From assembly GCA_050012355.1 (NCBI GenBank), contig JBEKHI010000392.1, positions 1 to 7,654 of the forward strand: a stretch of DNA of 7,654 bases, read 5' to 3'. The position numbers were made by a program, and so were the translations under genes. This document shows, one piece after another, positions 3,929 to 7,654 of this stretch (positions are counted from its first letter, which is position 1; every line of letters begins with the position of its first letter). The notes below the pieces were generated by a model. The model searched no databases. It saw only the letters and a program-made list of their open reading frames with translations, and was not told the DNA's origin. This stretch comes from JBEKHI01 sp050012355 (GTDB taxonomy: Bacteria; Actinomycetota; Actinomycetes; Streptosporangiales; Streptosporangiaceae).

Positions 3929-5632
3929 TTAGCTATCGTCCATCTCAACATAGTTCTTTATCTCGTGCTGCTCTGGGGTGGGAAGGTCGTCGGTCCTGAT
4001 GTACGCCGTATCGCCCCCCACATTGAAGTAGCGTGAGGCATCGCTCTGCGGAGGAGTGGGCTGGCCGTCTACGTAGCGGACCTCGCCGCCTACGTTTTCG
4101 ACATTGAAGACATGCGCGCCCCTCAGCGGATAATTCCAGCTAATTCTCACTATCCCGCGCGACCCTGGATCCTCGAATGCCTTATCGATCTCCTGCTTCG
4201 TGGCGGTCGTAAAGTTACGGCCCCACGGCTTCTCGATCGCAGCAGCGGTACGTCCGCCTAGCCCGCCTTCGTCTGACCGAAGTTCCTTCTCCAGTGGGCC
4301 CGCCTGCGCGTCGAAGCCGCGTCGACGAAGCTCATATGCCTGCACGACACCCGTGCAGTTCTCTCCGTAAGCAGACTTGCCTTGCTCCCACCGCGGGTTC
4401 ACCTTCTCGAGAGCCCGATCGATTTCCTTGTCGATCTTAGCCTTGATCTCCTCCGTCGTCTCGGAGGTATCGGGATGCGGAACATCGGGTGCTCCCCGCG
4501 CCGCAAGGTCGTCGGAAGTGCGGTTTTCACTGGCAGTGCTCGCGTCCTGGGACGCATCAGCAATGTCCGGTGTCCGGCCCGTATCAGTGTCACCCCAAGT
4601 TTGTTCCCGTGCTTCTTGCCGGGTGGGGAGTCCTTCTTCCTGACGGGTCAGGAGTTCGTTTTCCTCGGCGATCCGCGCCTTCATGCTGGCGTCGTACTTG
4701 CTGTAGTCGCCGCCTTCGAGTACGGCCTCGCGCCGGGGGAGGTCATTGTTGTCGGCTGACGTGAGCTCGTCGTTCTGATAACTGATAGTGTCCGCGGCGG
4801 ATTCGGGTGCACGGAAAGCATGTCCGTTCGCTGTGGTCGGGGATGCGCCGTCCGGCTCTTTGGCTTGGCTTTGTTCCCTGGTCTCCGCAGGGCCAGAGTG
4901 CTGGTCGTATTCCGGGCTGGGGTCCTCGTCTGCGCGTGTCTCAGGCGCCAGTTCCCCGTGCCGCACCTCGCCTGTTCGTGGCCCCGCCTCCCGGTCTTTC
5001 GGTACCTCGGCTTGGCCTTCCGTACCAGGATGAGCAAGGTCCCGGCCATCGGGTACCTCGCTGGAGACGGTTCCACCGTCCGCTGCGACGAACTGCCGGC
5101 CGGTGTCCTCGTGTGACGGAGGGCTGGCCTGGTCTCGTTTTACGCCTTCATGGCGTGAGGTCGCCTCCGCATCCGATCTAGGCGCATGCTCTTGACCGGA
5201 CCAGGTTTCCCCGCGATCCTCACCGCGACCACGCGGCGCATCATGGCCCGGTCGTGAGGATGGTTCCTTCGATGCCTCATGGTCGCTCCGTCGGGCTGGC
5301 GTCTCGGTGGCCCGGGTAGGCGACCCAGCGTGCGAGTCCTCCTGAGTCCGCGTCGGGGCCGGCTGCTCCCGCCCGGGGGCATCGCGTTCAGGGTTCGCTG
5401 GCCTGTCGTTGGTGGCGCGATCGTCGGCGCGGTGCTCTGCTGGGCTGTCCCGCTTCCCGGCCGAGGCCGTCTCCCGTGAGCGAGCGGGCTCGTCGCGAAT
5501 GGCCCGGCCGTATTCACCACGAGTCCGGGTTTCAGCAGGAGGCTGATCGAGGCGCTCAGCCTGCGGCGGCCGCGTGCGCTCTGGGTGGTCGGGACGGGTG
5601 TCGCCAGTACTGCTGTTGTTATCAAGGCTCAC
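3929..5632 (-). CDS. Polymorphic toxin with C-terminal papain-fold (Tox-PL, putative glutamine deamidase) domain
   Basis: A 567-residue protein. Roughly residues 1-300 are a disordered, very hydrophilic tract rich in R, E, D, P, S, T and G, with no signal peptide, membrane helix or WXG/LXG motif. After a short charged helical stretch (309-390, DYSKYDASMKARIAEENELL) comes the toxin domain: GENCTGVVQAYELRRRGFDA, RGAHVFNVENVGGEVRYVDGQ, and a tail ending NYVEMDDS. C426, H507 and D522 fit the Cys-His-Asp triad of Tox-PL domains, several of which deamidate glutamines in target proteins. Start: GTG 5632 has the G-rich stretch AGGGGG four bases upstream and overlaps the ATPase stop by 11 bases; ATG 5695 would overlap it by 74 bases. 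The gene is followed by the likely immunity gene. The papain fold is well supported; deamidase rather than protease activity is inferred. Confidence 0.8.
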   Translation of the reverse strand: MSLDNNSSTGDTRPDHPERTRPPQAERLDQPPAETRTRGEYGRAIRDEPARSRETASAGKRDSPAEHRADDRATNDRPANPERDAPGREQPAPTRTQEDSHAGSPTRATETPARRSDHEASKEPSSRPGHDAPRGRGEDRGETWSGQEHAPRSDAEATSRHEGVKRDQASPPSHEDTGRQFVAADGGTVSSEVPDGRDLAHPGTEGQAEVPKDREAGPRTGEVRHGELAPETRADEDPSPEYDQHSGPAETREQSQAKEPDGASPTTANGHAFRAPESAADTISYQNDELTSADNNDLPRREAVLEGGDYSKYDASMKARIAEENELLTRQEEGLPTRQEAREQTWGDTDTGRTPDIADASQDASTASENRTSDDLAARGAPDVPHPDTSETTEEIKAKIDKEIDRALEKVNPRWEQGKSAYGENCTGVVQAYELRRRGFDAQAGPLEKELRSDEGGLGGRTAAAIEKPWGRNFTTATKQEIDKAFEDPGSRGIVRISWNYPLRGAHVFNVENVGGEVRYVDGQPTPPQSDASRYFNVGGDTAYIRTDDLPTPEQHEIKNYVEMDDS

Positions 5633-7654
5633 GGCTCCCCCTGCGGGGCGGCTGCCGGAACTGGTCGATCGGCCAGCGGGCACCGGGAAAGCCACCTAGC
5701 GCCTCAACGAACCACTCGTCCCAGCCAGGATCGTGGCGCCGGGCACCGATGGCCTGCTCGACAGCCGACGGTGTGCGGGTACCCCAGGTCAGGATGGCAA
5801 CCTGGTGCTGATCACGGCGCGCGGTCTCGTCCCAGGCCCGGACAGCCTGCAACTGCTCAGCGCACGTGGCACCAGGGATCACCCGGCCGTAGAAGGCTTC
5901 CCAGCCCGGTGTGCCGGGGTGGCGGCCGGCGCCAGGGTGGTCACGGTCATAGTCGCGCAGGTGATCGGCGAGGACACTCCACCGGTAGGCCGGGGCGAGC
6001 CACTCCGGTTCGTCCACATCGCACGGCGGACCGGAGATCTCGAGGACTGCGCGCATCGCGGCAGCCACATGTGCCAGGAGAGCGGGGGCGCTGACCCGGG
6101 TGGCGAACGCAGGGATCCGGGCGCTCACGGCAGCATCGGCTGCGTGAGCGAGCGCGCAGTCCCGCTGCCGGGTATCCAGAGTATCGAGGACGGTCAGGAA
6201 TTCCCGCGACGGCGACGGCAGCCGCCAGCCGGTCAGGTGGCCGACGACGAGCAGTTCGGCCCACAAGCTGATCCGCCGGTCACGTTCAAAAGCAAGCTGG
6301 GCCGCGCGAGCTTGCCGCAGTGTGCACGGAGCTTGGGCGCATTCCGGTGGGCAGGCCGGGCTGCGCGAACCGATCAGCGCCGTGGGTGACGCTGGCGCGC
6401 ATGGCTGGGTGATCTCTCGTGCGGTGCCGTCCGGCATCCGCGCCAGCAGCGGGTAGTCCATGCCGTCGGTGTGTACCGCCGCCTCGCCCGGCGGCAGTGT
6501 CACCAGGTACCGCGACTGCTCGTCACGCAGGTTCATGGTGGCGCCGACAACAGCTCGGTCGTCCGCAGCCGGGAGCCGGTGGCAGATCTTCACCGCGGTG
6601 TTCTTGACGACGTCCACCACCAGCTTGGACGGGATCTGCTCGGCGACGATCAGCCCTTCGCCGTAGGCGCGGATTTCCGCGAGCAGGTCCGCGAACATTT
6701 CCACCGCGTGCGCGGCTGGTCCGCTGCCGGTGCCCGGCGGGGGCTGGCGCAGCAGCCTGTGCGCTTCCTCCACCACGGTCACGTGCCGCAGCGACACCGG
6801 CCCGGGCGCCTGCGACCGGTGCCGGGCGCGCAGATGCTCAGCGAGCCGGATCAGCACCGCCCCGGTCAGGAACGCCTTGTCCCGGTCATCCCCGCAGTCC
6901 TCGATCTCCAGCACCACATTCGCATCCAGCAGCTTCCCGAAATCAAGCTGGCAGGCGCCGTCAAGGAACCGGCCCGCAGTGCCGAGCCGCAGCGACCCGA
7001 GCCGCACCCGAACGAAACCGCGGACGTTGTCGGTGACCTCCCGCCCGTACCCGGTCTCCTCCACGATCACCGCCGCCGCGGCCTGCAACTCCGCCAGCCC
7101 CGGATACGACGGCTGCACATCCGGATTGGCGGGCTGGCCAGTGACCAGATCCCACCCGGCATCTTCATAGCAGCGAGTCAGCGCCGCGGACAGTACTTGC
7201 GGGAAGGGCTCGTCGGCGTCGAACGCGGCCAGGAACAGCGCGCGCAGCAAGTCGGCGTGGGCTTGCAGCGGAAACCCCGCAGCAGGCTCAAGCGGGTTGG
7301 TCCCCGCCGACGGCATATCCAGCTCACCAGGACGGATCGTCACCACCGCCGTCTCGGGGAGCCGGGTGGCCATCAGCCGGTACTCCGCTTTCGCCGGCTC
7401 GATCACCAGCCACGGCACCCCGGCACGGGTGGCGGATTCGAGCAGGTGGCGGATGGTCTGGGACTTACCCGACCCGGTGGCGCCGCAGACGAACACGTGC
7501 CGGTTCACCGATCCCGCCGGAACCGACAGCGCCCCGGAGGGAACTTTGTTCCAGTCCAGGATCTCCCCCAGCGGGAATCCGGAGGCCGATGTCTCGGGGG
7601 TGAGGTCAAACTGCGGCTGTAGCACCATCCGTATCCCCGGTACCTCCCGGACCG
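5622..7654 (-). CDS. HerA/FtsK-superfamily ATPase (DUF87-like), 5' end outside window
   Basis: The frame is open to the right edge. ATG 7628 is a possible start, but the preceding codons (REVPGIR) read as coding and relatives I recall are longer, so the gene is probably cut. With M1 at 7628: Walker A GATGSGKS at 49-56, IEPAKAEYRLM (76-86), GYGREVTDNVRGFVRVRL (193-210), LEIEDCGDDRDKAFL (240-254), Walker B VTVVEEAH (283-290), then VAEQIPSKLVVDVVKNTAVK (328-347), the HerA-type sensor region. These are hexameric motor ATPases that pump DNA or protein. Residues about 420-668 form a helical C-terminal domain with a small cysteine cluster (C426, C430, C435) and many tryptophans, of unknown role. The stop overlaps the toxin start by 11 bases, so the two are translationally coupled. 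One 60-base line I counted is 70% G+C. It might serve conjugation or DNA handling instead of toxin delivery. Confidence 0.85.
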   Translation of the reverse strand, partial: VREVPGIRMVLQPQFDLTPETSASGFPLGEILDWNKVPSGALSVPAGSVNRHVFVCGATGSGKSQTIRHLLESATRAGVPWLVIEPAKAEYRLMATRLPETAVVTIRPGELDMPSAGTNPLEPAAGFPLQAHADLLRALFLAAFDADEPFPQVLSAALTRCYEDAGWDLVTGQPANPDVQPSYPGLAELQAAAAVIVEETGYGREVTDNVRGFVRVRLGSLRLGTAGRFLDGACQLDFGKLLDANVVLEIEDCGDDRDKAFLTGAVLIRLAEHLRARHRSQAPGPVSLRHVTVVEEAHRLLRQPPPGTGSGPAAHAVEMFADLLAEIRAYGEGLIVAEQIPSKLVVDVVKNTAVKICHRLPAADDRAVVGATMNLRDEQSRYLVTLPPGEAAVHTDGMDYPLLARMPDGTAREITQPCAPASPTALIGSRSPACPPECAQAPCTLRQARAAQLAFERDRRISLWAELLVVGHLTGWRLPSPSREFLTVLDTLDTRQRDCALAHAADAAVSARIPAFATRVSAPALLAHVAAAMRAVLEISGPPCDVDEPEWLAPAYRWSVLADHLRDYDRDHPGAGRHPGTPGWEAFYGRVIPGATCAEQLQAVRAWDETARRDQHQVAILTWGTRTPSAVEQAIGARRHDPGWDEWFVEALGGFPGARWPIDQFRQPPRRGSREP

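Noticed and set aside
3910..3951. Immunity protein starting at ATG 3951
   Set aside because: It would overlap the toxin gene by 23 bases; GTG 3909 has a well-placed ribosome-binding site and gives the expected N-terminus.
4681..5625. Several open frames on both strands overlapping the toxin N-terminal region
   Set aside because: The toxin frame continues unbroken into the recognised domain and is coupled to both neighbours. The others are compositional shadows, though the low complexity makes the N-terminal part harder to judge.
6471..7622. A 383-codon open frame on the + strand opposite the ATPase gene
   Set aside because: It is antisense to strong ATPase motifs, its product is a low-complexity R/H/Q/P/G-rich string with no domain, and long antisense frames are expected in 70% G+C DNA.
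1..7654. CRISPR arrays, rRNA genes, riboswitches, tandem repeats
   Set aside because: I read through both strands and saw no regularly spaced repeats, no rRNA segments and no recognised riboswitch consensus.

Overview
The base composition (about 70% G+C in the right half), the codon use and the gene families point to an actinomycete chromosome. I cannot name the genus. The left part (1-2143) reads mostly on the + strand. It holds the start of a DHA2-type MFS exporter gene (on the - strand, cut by the window edge), a divergent HxlR-family repressor gene, a ribonuclease HII gene, a Phd/YefM-RelE type II toxin-antitoxin pair, and a tRNA-Ala(GGC) with a hairpin terminator behind it. The exporter and the repressor share a short region. 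In it an imperfect dyad lies over two face-to-face -35 boxes, which is a good layout for one regulator controlling both promoters.

The middle part (about 2200-3400, all on the - strand) is a graveyard of actinomycete integrative-element genes beside the tRNA. It contains a DUF2637 membrane-protein gene with two frameshifts and no 3' end, the last 30 codons of an unidentified gene that was translationally coupled to it, and a long tyrosine-recombinase (integrase) pseudogene. The integrase can be read in a single frame over some 700 bases despite four stop codons. It has apparently lost the segment with the first catalytic arginine and has lost its 3' end with the tyrosine. The gene order is not that of an intact element, so the remnant is probably rearranged. 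Bases 3363-3612 show no gene.

The right part (3613-7654, - strand) is one compact operon: a HerA/FtsK-superfamily ATPase (5' end outside the window), a 567-residue polymorphic toxin and its likely immunity protein. The toxin has a very long disordered, charged N-terminal region and a C-terminal papain-fold (Tox-PL, putative glutamine deamidase) domain with C426/H507/D522. The likely immunity protein is YrhB/Imm35-like. The ATPase and toxin genes overlap by 11 bases, and the toxin and immunity genes are 19 bases apart. This is the most interesting part of the window. The toxin has no recognisable export signal, so the tightly coupled motor ATPase may take part in its delivery; this is a hypothesis. 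The immunity gene is far poorer in G+C than the ATPase gene, which suits separate acquisition of the toxin-immunity end.
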